From NCBI GenBank assembly GCA_002794705.1, contig PGTK01000003.1:1-64000 (forward strand): 64,000 bases of DNA. Direction: 5' to 3'. The translations under genes and the position numbers were made by a program. This DNA comes from Candidatus Thermofonsia Clade 1 bacterium. Its GTDB lineage: Bacteria; Chloroflexota; Anaerolineae; Aggregatilineales; UBA2796. A model generated the notes under the pieces. The model did not search any database, was not told the origin of the DNA, and worked only from the letters and a program-made list of their open reading frames with translations. This document shows positions 24,921 through 33,832 of the stretch, one piece after another; positions within the stretch are counted from its first letter, which is position 1; each line of letters begins with the position of its first letter.

Positions 24921-25466
24921 TTACCACTGGAATTCGTAAATGCTAGTGTACTGATCGATCACCTCGCGGCGAATTTTAAGCGTGTGCATATCTGGCACAA
25001 GGCGCTTGGCAACTGCCCACCAAATGCCGTAGTGCAAATCTTGTGGGAAGGGCAAGTGGACGTGCATCCGATAGTGGCGCTCGCCCAGCTTTTCGGCGCG
25101 AATCGTGCCGGGATCGCCATTGCGGTAGGCGGCGCGGTTGAGCGTATCCGCCAGCTCAAGCGACTGCTCAAAAGACGTGATCTCCGGCGGGAACTGGAAG
25201 ACCTCGCCTGCTTTCATGCCAATAGCGACCATGTTGAACATGCCGCCTTCATGGTTGACGATATCTGTGAATAGGTCTAGCACGCGCTGCAGCGGATACC
25301 ACTTGTCTAGCTCGATATGCTCAAAGCCGTGCTTGCGCAGGAGCGGCAAAAGCTCCTCGCGCTCCATTGAATAGACTGTCCCCTGCAACATTGCGCCGAT
25401 GATCTCGGTGTTCGGGTCAAACGCGACGTAACGAACGGGCGCTGGAGGTTCAGTTTGAACGCTCAT
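24921..25466 (-). CDS. Uncharacterised protein, copy B of a tandem pair
   Basis: 181 residues, paralogue of the gene at 24206 and transcribed in the same direction 163 bp upstream of it. The C-terminal half is almost identical between the copies (RNGDPGTIRAEKLGERHY, HLPFPQDLHYGIWWAVAK), while the N-terminal 40 residues and the loop IVNHEGGMFNMVAIG diverge most. A constrained C-terminal half suggests a shared structural or binding role; divergence may have changed ligand or timing. Each copy has its own hairpin, so they look independently transcribed. Confidence 0.72.
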   Translation of the reverse strand: MSVQTEPPAPVRYVAFDPNTEIIGAMLQGTVYSMEREELLPLLRKHGFEHIELDKWYPLQRVLDLFTDIVNHEGGMFNMVAIGMKAGEVFQFPPEITSFEQSLELADTLNRAAYRNGDPGTIRAEKLGERHYRMHVHLPFPQDLHYGIWWAVAKRLVPDMHTLKIRREVIDQYTSIYEFQW

Positions 25467-25587
25467 CAGTAAAGCCTCTCTTAACGCGAATTAAGTTATA
25501 GAGCCATTCTCAATATATGGGATGAATGGCGTCTTCTGTTTAACGAACGCATAACATTTATGCAGTCGGCTTGAACAAGTTGCACTC

Positions 25588-25754
25588 AGACCCCTAACCC
25601 CGACCCTTCCTCTGCAAGCAGGGGAAGGGAGTCAATGCGCGCTCTAAGTGCCTTTCGCACGTGCGCACAGATTAGATCGCCATTCTGCTTGTGAGTGACA
25701 GGTGCGATCACTTCCCTGCCCTGCTTGCGGGGCGGGGATTGAGGGGTGGGGTCT
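25588..25754 (+). repeat. 167-bp hairpin-ended repeat, copy 2 (MITE-like)
   Basis: Begins AGACCCCTAACCCCGACCC and ends GGGGTGGGGTCT. It matches the reverse complement of 10089-10256 along its whole length, including core words GCGCACAGATTAGATCGC and CCCTGCTTGCGGGGCGG. Both ends fold as hairpins. It sits between two divergent genes here rather than after a stop codon. Confidence 0.8.
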
Positions 25755-25827
25755 TGTTTCACAGAGCAGGAACTTGCCAATTACGAACAGATGTCCTATG
25801 ATTAGAACGGCAAGCAGAGCGGCGCTT

Positions 25828-25837
25828 GCGCTATAAT
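25828..25837 (+). promoter_or_regulatory. -10 element of the NAD kinase operon
   Basis: GCGCTATAAT, about 40 bases before ATG 25877; no good -35 is present. Confidence 0.5.
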
Positions 25838-25876
25838 CCTAGCATCAGCCAAGCCTGCCAAACTGAGGATGTGCGC

Positions 25877-26770
25877 ATGTTCAAGCGAGTCGGGATTTTA
25901 GGGCATCCGCTGCGCCCTGCCACAGGCGAGTTATGCGGCGCTGTAGCGCATAGCCTCGCAGAGCGCGGCATAGCGGCGTGGTGCAGCCCCGCGTGGGATG
26001 CTCAATCTGTGCGCTCGCTGGTTGCCGAATCGGACTTGGTGATCGCCATCGGCGGCGATGGCAGCATGTTGCGAGCGGCGCGGGTCTGCTCGGAGCATGG
26101 TGTGCCGGTCTTCGGCATTAACGTCGGCTATCTCGGCTTTTTGACCGAAGCCAGTCGGGAAGACTGGGACGCGCTCTTAGGCGATCTGTTGGCGGGGCGC
26201 TACTGGATCGAAGAGCGCATGATGATCCGTGCTGAGGCATGGCGCGGCGAGGCGCTCCTTGCTCAAGGCGACGCCCTGAACGACGTGGTGATCAGCCGTG
26301 GCGCCGTCGCCAAGAGCATCCTGTTAGACGCCTTCATTGACGGCGACTGGACGACTCAATACAACGCCGACGGCTTGATCATCGCTACAGCGACTGGCTC
26401 AACGGCATATGCGCTAGCTGTAGGCGGTCCGATCTTGCCGCCCACGCTTAAGAATATTCTTGTGGTGCCAGTGGCGCCGCATTTGACCCTTGACCGTCCG
26501 ATTGTGCTGGCGGAGGGCGCCACCATTGAGGTGATCGTCGCGGAGCGCACCAGCACTGAGGTCACTTTGACGCTAGATGGTGAGAGTTTGTGCAGCCTAT
26601 TGCCGAACGACTCAGTGATCGTGTGCGCCAGTGAGCACGTCAGCCGTTTTGTGCGCCTGCGCGAGCGCAACTATTTCTACCGTTCGCTCTTAGATCGAAT
26701 GGAGCCGCGCCTTTCGCCGCGTCCGCAGGGCGCGCCGCCGCGCCGCTCCCTTCTGGAGGGAAAATCATGA
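25877..26770 (+). CDS. nadK: NAD kinase
   Basis: 297 residues from ATG 25877 (GAGG eight bases upstream). Phosphorylates NAD to NADP. It has GGDGSMLRAAR with the catalytic Asp, GINVGYLGFLTE, LNDVVISRG (NE/ND motif) and the ATATGSTAYALAVGGPI loop that closes over NAD. It ends with a basic Pro/Arg-rich tail (PRPQGAPPRRS). The last codon overlaps the next start (ATGA), so the following membrane protein is coupled to it. First gene of a row nadK, zinc-finger protein, recN, aroB. Confidence 0.94.
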   Translation: MFKRVGILGHPLRPATGELCGAVAHSLAERGIAAWCSPAWDAQSVRSLVAESDLVIAIGGDGSMLRAARVCSEHGVPVFGINVGYLGFLTEASREDWDALLGDLLAGRYWIEERMMIRAEAWRGEALLAQGDALNDVVISRGAVAKSILLDAFIDGDWTTQYNADGLIIATATGSTAYALAVGGPILPPTLKNILVVPVAPHLTLDRPIVLAEGATIEVIVAERTSTEVTLTLDGESLCSLLPNDSVIVCASEHVSRFVRLRERNYFYRSLLDRMEPRLSPRPQGAPPRRSLLEGKS

Positions 26771-27330
26771 ATCAAGCGCCGAATTACGCGCCTGTGGATG
26801 AAAAAACTTTTTGCGCCGCCCATCCCGATGTGGAGACGGCGCTGCGCTGCAATCGCTGCGGGCGCTATATGTGTCCGCGCTGTGCCGTGCGCACGGAGGT
26901 GGGCTACCGTTGCCGCGAGTGCGTCTATCAGCAGCAGGGCAGATTCTTCAAGGCGACTGAGCGCCAGCAGATCGTCTCAATTGCCGTCGTTTTTGCTCTG
27001 GGCTTAGTGGCGGGCTTGATCATCCCGCGCTTGTTCCTGCTGGGCGCGCTGTTTTTCTCGCTGCCGGCGGGCGTTGCCATTGGTGAGTTGGCATTTCGAG
27101 CGGCGGGGCGGCAGCGCGGGCGCTATGTGCCTCAGATCGCAGTAGCTGCTGTGATCCTCGCAGCATTGATCGTCAACTCAGGCGAAATTGGCGAGATTTT
27201 GCGCCTGATCGAGACAGCTGATCGTCTGCCGCGTGGTGTGGATATCGGCGCGGTTGTGCTTCAGCGGCTCTTACCGATTGGAGTCTATGCAGGGCTGTGT
27301 TCGTTAGCGGTCTATGGCAGGCTACGCTAG
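26767..27330 (+). CDS. Membrane protein with N-terminal B-box-like zinc finger
   Basis: 187 residues. Residues about 16-57 hold CAAHPDVETALRCNRCGRYM then CPRCAVRTEVGYRCREC: four C/H pairs, like the B-box/DUF-type zinc ribbons found before membrane segments in many Chloroflexota and Actinobacteria. Three to four hydrophobic segments follow (IVSIAVVFALGLVAGLIIPR, VPQIAVAAVILAALIV). The start overlaps the nadK stop by four bases. The zinc knuckle is presumably cytoplasmic and may mediate protein contacts; no function is known. Confidence 0.8.
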   Translation: MNQAPNYAPVDEKTFCAAHPDVETALRCNRCGRYMCPRCAVRTEVGYRCRECVYQQQGRFFKATERQQIVSIAVVFALGLVAGLIIPRLFLLGALFFSLPAGVAIGELAFRAAGRQRGRYVPQIAVAAVILAALIVNSGEIGEILRLIETADRLPRGVDIGAVVLQRLLPIGVYAGLCSLAVYGRLR

Positions 27331-27339
27331 AGGGGGTTT

Positions 27340-29085
27340 ATGCTGAGTGAGCTTCGCATCGCCGATTTTGCAATCATCGATCAGCTTGAGGTGCAATTCG
27401 CGGGCGGCTTCAATGTGATCACCGGCGAGACCGGCGCCGGCAAGTCTATCATCATTGACGCGGTAGACCTTGTGCTAGGCGGGCGCGCCGATTCGGATTT
27501 CATCCGTGCGGGGCGCGAAAAAGCCACTGTGGAGGCGGTCTTCAGGCTCTCCGCCGATCTGCGGGCGGCGCTCTTGCCGCTTCTGAACGCTGAGCAGATC
27601 GAATTGACGGGCGATGAATTGACGCTGACCCGCGAATTGCGCGCTAACGGGCGTAACACTTGCCGCGTCAACGGCACAATGGTCAGTTTGCAATTCTACC
27701 GCGAGATCGGGCAGCGCTTGGTGGATATTCACGGGCAAGGTGAGCATTTGAGCCTATTGCGCACGCCTGAGCATCTGTATTTGCTGGATCGCTATGCCAG
27801 CTTGGAGGTCTCGCGGGCGCAACTTGCCGATCTGGTGGCGCAATTGAGCGCTTTGCGCGCTGAGATCGCCCAATTGCAACAAGATGAGGCGGCTTTGGCG
27901 CGCCGCATGGATATGTTGAGCTATCAGCTGGAGGAAATTCGCGCTGTCGCGCCGCGCCCAGAGGAAGAGGCGGCGTTGCGCGCTGAGTCGGAGCGCCTTG
28001 CCAACGCAGAGCAGATCGCGGCGCTCAGCAGCGAGGCGCTACGCCTCTCGGATAGCGAAGATGAGACTCCGAGCGCGCTCAGCTTGCTCAACCAGATTGC
28101 GGCGCTTTTGCACAAGCTCTCGCGCTTTGATCCGCGCATGGCGGAACACGCCGCTAGCGCTGATAACGCCGTCGCCCAAGTTGAGGATATCGCCCGTGCG
28201 CTCAGCCACTATGTTGAGACCATTGAGCATAATCCGAATCGGCTCTATGAGGTTGAAGAGCGTCTGGATGCGCTCAATCGCCTCAAGCGCAAATATGGCG
28301 GCAGCATCGAGGCGGTCTTGGACTATGCGGCGCGCTGTGAGCTGGAGTTGCAGAACATCACCAATAGCGAGGCGCGCCTTGCACAGCTGCGGACAGAGGA
28401 AGAGTCGCTTTTGCGCAAGATCGGCGAACGGGCGGGACAGATCAGCGCAGCGCGCCGCCAAGCCGCCGAAAAGCTCAGCGCGGCTGTGGTGCGCGAGTTG
28501 GCAGAGCTACGCATGGAGGGCGCCCGTTTTGAGGTCGCCATTACGCAGGCGGACGATCCTGAGGGCTGCTATATGGGCGAGCGCCGCCTGAAATTTGACG
28601 CGACAGGCATTGATACGGTTGAATTTATGCTGGCTGCCAATCGCGGCGAGCCGCTACGCCCCTTGGCGAAGGTCGCTAGTGGCGGTGAGACGGCGCGGAT
28701 CATGTTGGCGCTCAAGACTGTGCTTTCCCGCGCCGATCATACGCCCACGCTGATCTTCGATGAGATCGATCAGGGCATTGGCGGTCGAGTCGGGCGTGTG
28801 GTCGGGCAGAAGCTGTGGCGGCTCTCCGACGGGCATCAGGTGCTGTGCGTGACTCACTTGGCGCACATTGCCGGCTTTGCCGATAAGCACTTTCGGGTCA
28901 GCAAGGGCTACAGCGGCGAACGGACGGTCGCCATGATCACGGAGCTGAATGATCGGGCGCGGGTGGATGAGATCGCCGAGATGCTGGGCGCTGAGACGGT
29001 CAGCGCACGGCAGAGCGCCCACGATATTTTGGTCTTAGCGCGTAACATTAAGGAAGGCAAGAGCGTGCAGGAGAGTTTGCTGTGA
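27340..29085 (+). CDS. recN: DNA repair protein RecN
   Basis: 581 residues, SMC-like ATPase acting in double-strand break repair. Walker A is ITGETGAGKSIIIDAVDLVL (residues about 28-47). The Q-loop/signature region is KVASGGETARIMLALK, Walker B LIFDEIDQGIGGRVG, and a coiled coil of about 300 residues lies in between. Start ATG 27340 with AGAGGGGG. Its stop overlaps the aroB start by four bases. Confidence 0.95.
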   Translation: MLSELRIADFAIIDQLEVQFAGGFNVITGETGAGKSIIIDAVDLVLGGRADSDFIRAGREKATVEAVFRLSADLRAALLPLLNAEQIELTGDELTLTRELRANGRNTCRVNGTMVSLQFYREIGQRLVDIHGQGEHLSLLRTPEHLYLLDRYASLEVSRAQLADLVAQLSALRAEIAQLQQDEAALARRMDMLSYQLEEIRAVAPRPEEEAALRAESERLANAEQIAALSSEALRLSDSEDETPSALSLLNQIAALLHKLSRFDPRMAEHAASADNAVAQVEDIARALSHYVETIEHNPNRLYEVEERLDALNRLKRKYGGSIEAVLDYAARCELELQNITNSEARLAQLRTEEESLLRKIGERAGQISAARRQAAEKLSAAVVRELAELRMEGARFEVAITQADDPEGCYMGERRLKFDATGIDTVEFMLAANRGEPLRPLAKVASGGETARIMLALKTVLSRADHTPTLIFDEIDQGIGGRVGRVVGQKLWRLSDGHQVLCVTHLAHIAGFADKHFRVSKGYSGERTVAMITELNDRARVDEIAEMLGAETVSARQSAHDILVLARNIKEGKSVQESLL

Positions 29086-30152
29086 CCTTCAATGAGATTC
29101 CTGCGCCAGAGCGGATAGATGTAGGGTCGCCTGAGGGCAGTTACGCCATTTACATCGGCGAAAAGGCGCTCAGGACGCTTGACGTGCTGCTGCGGCTGCA
29201 CGGGCTGAGCGGCAAAGCCGTGATTGTGACCAACAACACGCTTGCGCCGCTCTACGGTCAGATGTTAGCGGAGTTGCTGGGCGTCTCGCTGATTAGCGTG
29301 CCTGATGGCGAGCAGTACAAGACGCTTGAGACCGTCCGTACGCTGTACGATAGGCTGCTGGAGCTGGGCGTGGATCGGCACGGCGTGGTGATCGCGCTGG
29401 GCGGCGGCGTGATCGGCGATTTGGCGGGCTTTGCCGCCGCGACGTACCTGCGCGGGATCGCGTTTGTGCAGGCGCCCACTAGTCTTTTGGCAATGGTGGA
29501 TGCCAGCATCGGCGGCAAGGTCGGTGTGGATTTGCCACAGGGCAAGAATTTAGTCGGCGCTTTTAAGCAGCCCGTCTTTGTCGCTGTTGATCCCACGCTT
29601 TTGCCGACTCTGCCCGACTCCGAGTGGATTTGTGGGGCAGCGGAGATCGTCAAGGCGGGCTTGCTGCGCGATGAGTCCTTGCTGGATGCCGATCTGTATC
29701 GCCGCGATAACAAGGCGTTCACAGAGGTGCTGCGGCGCGCTATTCAGATCAAAGTGGACTATGTGCAGCGCGATCCCTACGAGCAGGATATCCGTGCGGA
29801 GCTGAATCTGGGACATACCTTCGCGCACGCTGTGGAGAAGGTCAGTGGCTATACGTGGCGGCATGGCGAGGCGGTCGGTTTTGGTTTGGTGGCGGCAGCG
29901 CGCCTTTCCCATGCCGTCGGGCTGTGCGATGCAGCTCTGCCAGAGCGCGTTGAGGGTCTGGTGGGCGCCATCGGCTTGCCCACGCGCTGCAGCTTTGAGC
30001 CGAGCGCTGTGCGCGCTGCCATGCGCACGGATAAAAAGCGGCACGGCGAGACCATGCGCTTTGTGCTGCTGCGCGGCGTGGCGCAGCCTGAAATCCGCGA
30101 TGATGTGCCTGCGCAAGCCGTGCTGGACGTGCTGGAGAGCCTGCGCAACTAG
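29082..30152 (+). CDS. aroB: 3-dehydroquinate synthase
   Basis: 356 residues; converts DAHP to 3-dehydroquinate, the second step of the shikimate pathway. NAD-binding GGGVIGDLAGFAAATYLRG, substrate and zinc residues in PTSLLAMVDASIGGKVGVD, GAAEIVKAGLL, NLGHTFAHAVE (zinc His) and HGEAVGFG (zinc His). GTG start overlaps recN. Coupling of aroB to recN is a matter of genome economy, not of pathway. It converges with thyX, the stop codons overlapping by four bases. Confidence 0.95.
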   Translation: MTFNEIPAPERIDVGSPEGSYAIYIGEKALRTLDVLLRLHGLSGKAVIVTNNTLAPLYGQMLAELLGVSLISVPDGEQYKTLETVRTLYDRLLELGVDRHGVVIALGGGVIGDLAGFAAATYLRGIAFVQAPTSLLAMVDASIGGKVGVDLPQGKNLVGAFKQPVFVAVDPTLLPTLPDSEWICGAAEIVKAGLLRDESLLDADLYRRDNKAFTEVLRRAIQIKVDYVQRDPYEQDIRAELNLGHTFAHAVEKVSGYTWRHGEAVGFGLVAAARLSHAVGLCDAALPERVEGLVGAIGLPTRCSFEPSAVRAAMRTDKKRHGETMRFVLLRGVAQPEIRDDVPAQAVLDVLESLRN

Positions 30153-30880
30153 CTGGATGGCTCTGTGTGGAGCGCCTCCCACGCCTCGCAGATGATCGGC
30201 GCGAAGGGCTTGACAAATTCGCTGTAGATCACTTGCGCATAGACGCGAATCTCGTGTTGGGCGTCTGGGGCTGTGCGCAGGCGCAGAAAGTGCAGCAAGT
30301 TGCGCAGATTTTGGGTCACATAGCCCGTGTAGTAAACCGCGAAGCCCGCGAGGAATAGGCGCGCTTGCTCACGGGCTACGCCTAGCGCGAGCGCCTGTTT
30401 GTAGAGCTGATGACCCTGTTCGATGTGCGCAAGCAGCTGATCGGTCAGCCGCTTAGCGGTCTCTGTATCCAGCGCGCCTTCGCTGCCCTGCTTGTTGCGC
30501 CGCGCCTGCAGCCGCCATTCCGTCGGCATGTAGTACTCATCTTCGGGTAGCTCCACATAGCGTCCGCTCATCAGGTTGTAGGACGCGGTGCGGTGCCTGA
30601 CCCATTGCCACCACGTGACCAGCGGCGCTTTGAGTCGGAAGGTCATGACGATATGCTCAAAAGGCGTGTGATGTTCATGCCGCATCAGGTAGTGGATGAG
30701 TTTGCGATCGGCTTCAGCGCCTTTGCTCTCGCCTAAAAAGCTGACTCGTGCCGATGAAACGACCACATTATCGGCTGAAATGCCGCTTGATGGATGCGGC
30801 ATGGCATCAATCAGCTCGATCCAGCCGCGATCTAAGACGCGCACGCGCTTGCCGATCAGTCCCTGTAGACTTTCACTCAT
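30149..30880 (-). CDS. thyX: FAD-dependent thymidylate synthase
   Basis: 243 residues; makes dTMP from dUMP with methylene-THF and NAD(P)H through FAD. The ThyX motif reads RHRTASYNLMSGRY. The common form is RHRxxSxNExSxRY, so Leu stands where Glu is usual. Other family blocks are FEHIVMTFRLKAPLVTWWQW, EYYMPTEW and LPEDEYY. As a homotetramer it binds FAD between subunits. A thyA gene is not visible. It overlaps aroB by four bases and is divergent from the SRPBCC gene. Confidence 0.92.
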   Translation of the reverse strand: MSESLQGLIGKRVRVLDRGWIELIDAMPHPSSGISADNVVVSSARVSFLGESKGAEADRKLIHYLMRHEHHTPFEHIVMTFRLKAPLVTWWQWVRHRTASYNLMSGRYVELPEDEYYMPTEWRLQARRNKQGSEGALDTETAKRLTDQLLAHIEQGHQLYKQALALGVAREQARLFLAGFAVYYTGYVTQNLRNLLHFLRLRTAPDAQHEIRVYAQVIYSEFVKPFAPIICEAWEALHTEPSS

Positions 30881-31037
30881 CGTTTATCTCGTCTCTGGAA
30901 TTCAAAAGCGCGCCCATTCTAGCATGTGGCGTCCGAACGCGGCATAGCGCACGCTTGATTAGATCGTACGCCGATTTTTTGGTATGATAGGGAAAGCGTA
31001 GCCGAAGCGTAGGCTTTTTGCCTGACAGGAAAGCACT

Positions 31038-32339
31038 GTGCCACTGATTGATCAACGCATTTTGATCGCCGCATCAGCTGAGACAGTTTGGCGGTACTTG
31101 ACGCAGCCTGAATACGTATCGCGTTGGCATTTGGGCTGCAAGCAGCTCTCAATTTTGACCACGCGGACGCAAGGTGTGGGCGTGCGCCGCCGCTGCACGG
31201 ATGGGCGCGGTAAAAGCACAGTTGAAGAGATCACGGCGTGGCTGGAGAACATCGGCTATGAGTACAAAGTGGTGGACGGTCCCTACCGCGCTTTTCGGGC
31301 GCGTTTTCGCTTACAGCCTGCCCCAGAAGGCACAATTGTCAACTGGGTTGTTGAGTACCGTCGGCGCGGGCTGTTCAGCAGACTGCGTGAACTATTGGGC
31401 AGGCGCCGTCGGACGCGCCGCATGATGGAGGAAAGTCTGCGCAACTTGCGCAAGCTGGTCGAGCGCAGCGGCGCACGGCTTGACCCTGAGCGCCAAGCGC
31501 AGGTCGCTATGCAGCCGGCGCCTGATGTCACTGCGCGCGCTGCGCGTGGCGCTGAGGTCATGCGCGCCCAGAATGCGTCTGCTGCTGCAGGCGCGCCGCT
31601 TGTGATCGGCGATGATGACCTGCCAGAGCCTGCTGCACGCACGCTCATCCATCAGCCGCTCTCAGAGCCGTCTTTTGTCACTAAGCTGAGCGCCGTTGAG
31701 CAGCCAGCTGTGTCGCCTGACTCCCTTGCCGATACCAAGCCGCGCAAGCCGAAAGGTCTGGCTGAGGCGCTGGGCGCAAAACCGACTCAGCCGCCTAAGC
31801 GCCCTGATGAGCCAATCTGGGATTCCTCCGCCCGCACAGTGCCTGTCTCGCTGGTTGCACCGCCCTTGCCGCCCGCAGAGCCGACTCAGGCGCTTGACGC
31901 CACGCCGCCTAAGCCGCCCCCGCCGCGCACCTTGCCTGAGGTGCCGCCTACGCCCGCTGCAGGCACGCCTTTGCCGCCGCCTGAGCCTGAAGCGGCGCCC
32001 AAGCCCAAGCCGACTACCCTTTACGATACCGGCGAGGTCAGCATTTGGGAGGTCTTTGGCATTCCGCGCCCAAGCGAAAAGACGCGCACGGACTTACACG
32101 CCATTGTAGCGAGTCTAGCGCCTGAGGCACCCTCATCTGCGCCGCCTAGCGCACCGAGTCAGCCGCCTAGCCTGTTGAAAGCTGCTGCGATTGCCCGTCT
32201 CTCGCCGTTGCGCCGCAAGCGGAGCGTCTGTGTGCGCGCCTTGCCGCAGGTCACCTGGGCGGGACGCGAACGTCTGGCGCAGCGCAGCCGACTGCGCGTC
32301 CGCGCCCTAGCGCCGCACGAAATTGAGCGCCATGCGTAG
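31038..32339 (+). CDS. SRPBCC-fold protein with long Pro-rich tail
   Basis: 433 residues from GTG 31038. Residues 1-125 are a polyketide-cyclase/START-like (SRPBCC) fold (DQRILIAASAETVWRYLTQP, YVSRWHLGCKQLSILT, EITAWLENIGYEYKVVDGPY), which binds a hydrophobic ligand. About 125-160 is a very basic Arg-rich helix (RRRRTRRMMEESLRNLRKLV). Then comes a 230-residue Pro/Ala-rich unstructured segment (PPLPPAEPTQALD, PPKPPPPRTLPEVPPTP) and a basic C-terminus with RRKRSVCVRAL. It has no signal peptide, so it is cytosolic or membrane-apposed. The 3' end overlaps the convergent flippase gene by 33 bp. Function unknown. Confidence 0.72.
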   Translation: MPLIDQRILIAASAETVWRYLTQPEYVSRWHLGCKQLSILTTRTQGVGVRRRCTDGRGKSTVEEITAWLENIGYEYKVVDGPYRAFRARFRLQPAPEGTIVNWVVEYRRRGLFSRLRELLGRRRRTRRMMEESLRNLRKLVERSGARLDPERQAQVAMQPAPDVTARAARGAEVMRAQNASAAAGAPLVIGDDDLPEPAARTLIHQPLSEPSFVTKLSAVEQPAVSPDSLADTKPRKPKGLAEALGAKPTQPPKRPDEPIWDSSARTVPVSLVAPPLPPAEPTQALDATPPKPPPPRTLPEVPPTPAAGTPLPPPEPEAAPKPKPTTLYDTGEVSIWEVFGIPRPSEKTRTDLHAIVASLAPEAPSSAPPSAPSQPPSLLKAAAIARLSPLRRKRSVCVRALPQVTWAGRERLAQRSRLRVRALAPHEIERHA

Positions 32340-33794
32340 CCCTTGCTGCACCAGATCGCGCTCTAGCCACCACAGCGCCGCCACATAGACCGCGCCACCA
32401 AGACTGACCGCTCCGATCAGCACGAGTAAGCCGCCGCCTGAATCGGCTATGGGCGCTGTGAGCCTCAAAATGCCCCAGACGGCAACGCCCATCAGCGCGC
32501 TGCCGATAAACGACGGGAGAAATTGCCCTAGCGCGCTAGGCAGGCTGATCTGCAAAATGCGCGAGGCGATCAGCAGCCGTAACGCGCTCACCAGCACTGC
32601 CACGCCCAAGTGTCCAAGCGCAACGGCAAGGGCGCTATATTGGGCAAGCACGAATAGAGTCGGCGCGAGGAGCAAAAACTCGATCAGCGTCGTCTTCCAT
32701 AGAATATCCGGGCGTCCGATTGCTTTGTAGACATCGCCAATGTTCCATGAGACGGCTAAAATTGCGCCGTAGAGCGCCAAAATGGACATCACAGCGCCCG
32801 CTTCCGCCCATTTTTCGCCAAAAAAGACCAATGTGAAGAGCGGCGCGATCAGCGCCATGCCGACGCCCATCGGCACGGTCACTAGCGAGACGTAGCGCAG
32901 GGCGCTTAGCACGCCTTGCCGCAGCTGGGCGCGATCATGTTGCAACATAGCATAGGCAGGGAACAGCACCTGCGCGATCACAATCGAAAAATTGATGATC
33001 AGGATTTCCGGCATTCGGTAAGCAACCGTATAGACGCCTAGCGCCGCGTCGCCCAAGAAACGTCCGATGAAGACGTAGTCAATGTTCGCCTGCAGCGCTG
33101 AGAGGAAGCTATCAATGCTCGCCTTGTAGCCATAGCTGAACAATTGGCGCGCAATCGGCATTTTGAAGCGCCACTTCGGGCGCCACGGCAAGACGCGCCA
33201 CGCCAAGACCGTGAAGGTCAGGCGCCCTGCCAACTGACCCAGCACCAATGCCCAGACTCCCAAGCCCAGCAGCGCCAATTCAACAGCGACCACGCTCTTG
33301 AGCAGGCTCTCGCCCAGACTCGGCACAAAGCGCAGACCGAACTGCATCTCGCGCTTGATCAGCGCGTCGTGGATGCCGCCAAAGCTGCTGATCACAAAGC
33401 TGAAGCTGAGCAACGGCAAGATGATCACGATCAATGGCTCATTGAAAAAAGCAGCCACCAACGGCGCGATCAGACAGGCGAGCAGCCACATCGCGCCGTT
33501 GCTGGCAAGATTCATCCAGAAGGCAGTGTGCGCCGCCTCTTCGATAGCCTCACGCCGCTGAATCAGGGCTAACTCCAGACCGAGATCGCGTATGGCGTCT
33601 AGAAAGCTCATCGCCGTCAGCGCAAAGCCGACGATCCCGAACTCCGCTGTGGTGAGCAGGCGCGCTAAGATGATCGTCGTGGCAAGATTGGCGCCCTTGC
33701 TCAGGATGTAGCTCAGGTACGTCCAAGCTGTGCTTCGGACGGCTTTATTAGCAACGCGCTTGACGTGCAAGCCCGACTCAGCGGAGTCGCTCAT
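32307..33794 (-). CDS. Polysaccharide flippase, MOP/Wzx family
   Basis: 495 residues, about 12-14 membrane helices. It starts with LSYILSKGANLATTIILARLL and contains FGIVGFALTAMSFLDAIRDLGL and YVFIGRFLGDAALGVYTVAYRMPEIL, the hallmarks of the RfbX/PST group that flip undecaprenyl-linked oligosaccharides. It is the last gene of an exopolysaccharide row that also contains a GT2, a priming sugar transferase and, further upstream, a GT4. Wzy or Wzz partners are not in the window. Confidence 0.85.
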   Translation of the reverse strand: MSDSAESGLHVKRVANKAVRSTAWTYLSYILSKGANLATTIILARLLTTAEFGIVGFALTAMSFLDAIRDLGLELALIQRREAIEEAAHTAFWMNLASNGAMWLLACLIAPLVAAFFNEPLIVIILPLLSFSFVISSFGGIHDALIKREMQFGLRFVPSLGESLLKSVVAVELALLGLGVWALVLGQLAGRLTFTVLAWRVLPWRPKWRFKMPIARQLFSYGYKASIDSFLSALQANIDYVFIGRFLGDAALGVYTVAYRMPEILIINFSIVIAQVLFPAYAMLQHDRAQLRQGVLSALRYVSLVTVPMGVGMALIAPLFTLVFFGEKWAEAGAVMSILALYGAILAVSWNIGDVYKAIGRPDILWKTTLIEFLLLAPTLFVLAQYSALAVALGHLGVAVLVSALRLLIASRILQISLPSALGQFLPSFIGSALMGVAVWGILRLTAPIADSGGGLLVLIGAVSLGGAVYVAALWWLERDLVQQGLRMALNFVRR

Positions 33795-33832
33795 GGGATA
33801 TATCCTTGTTACCTAGTCTTATGCGAGAATGT

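Larger units (their letters stand above)
25467..25876. other. 410-bp gene-free stretch
   Basis: Holds the leader of the unknown gene copy B (minus), repeat copy 2 at 25588-25754, and the NAD kinase promoter at 25828-25837. I see no other coding potential. Confidence 0.6.

Noticed and set aside
29550..30182. 210-codon minus-strand frame over aroB
   Set aside because: aroB has all catalytic motifs on the plus strand; this frame has none.
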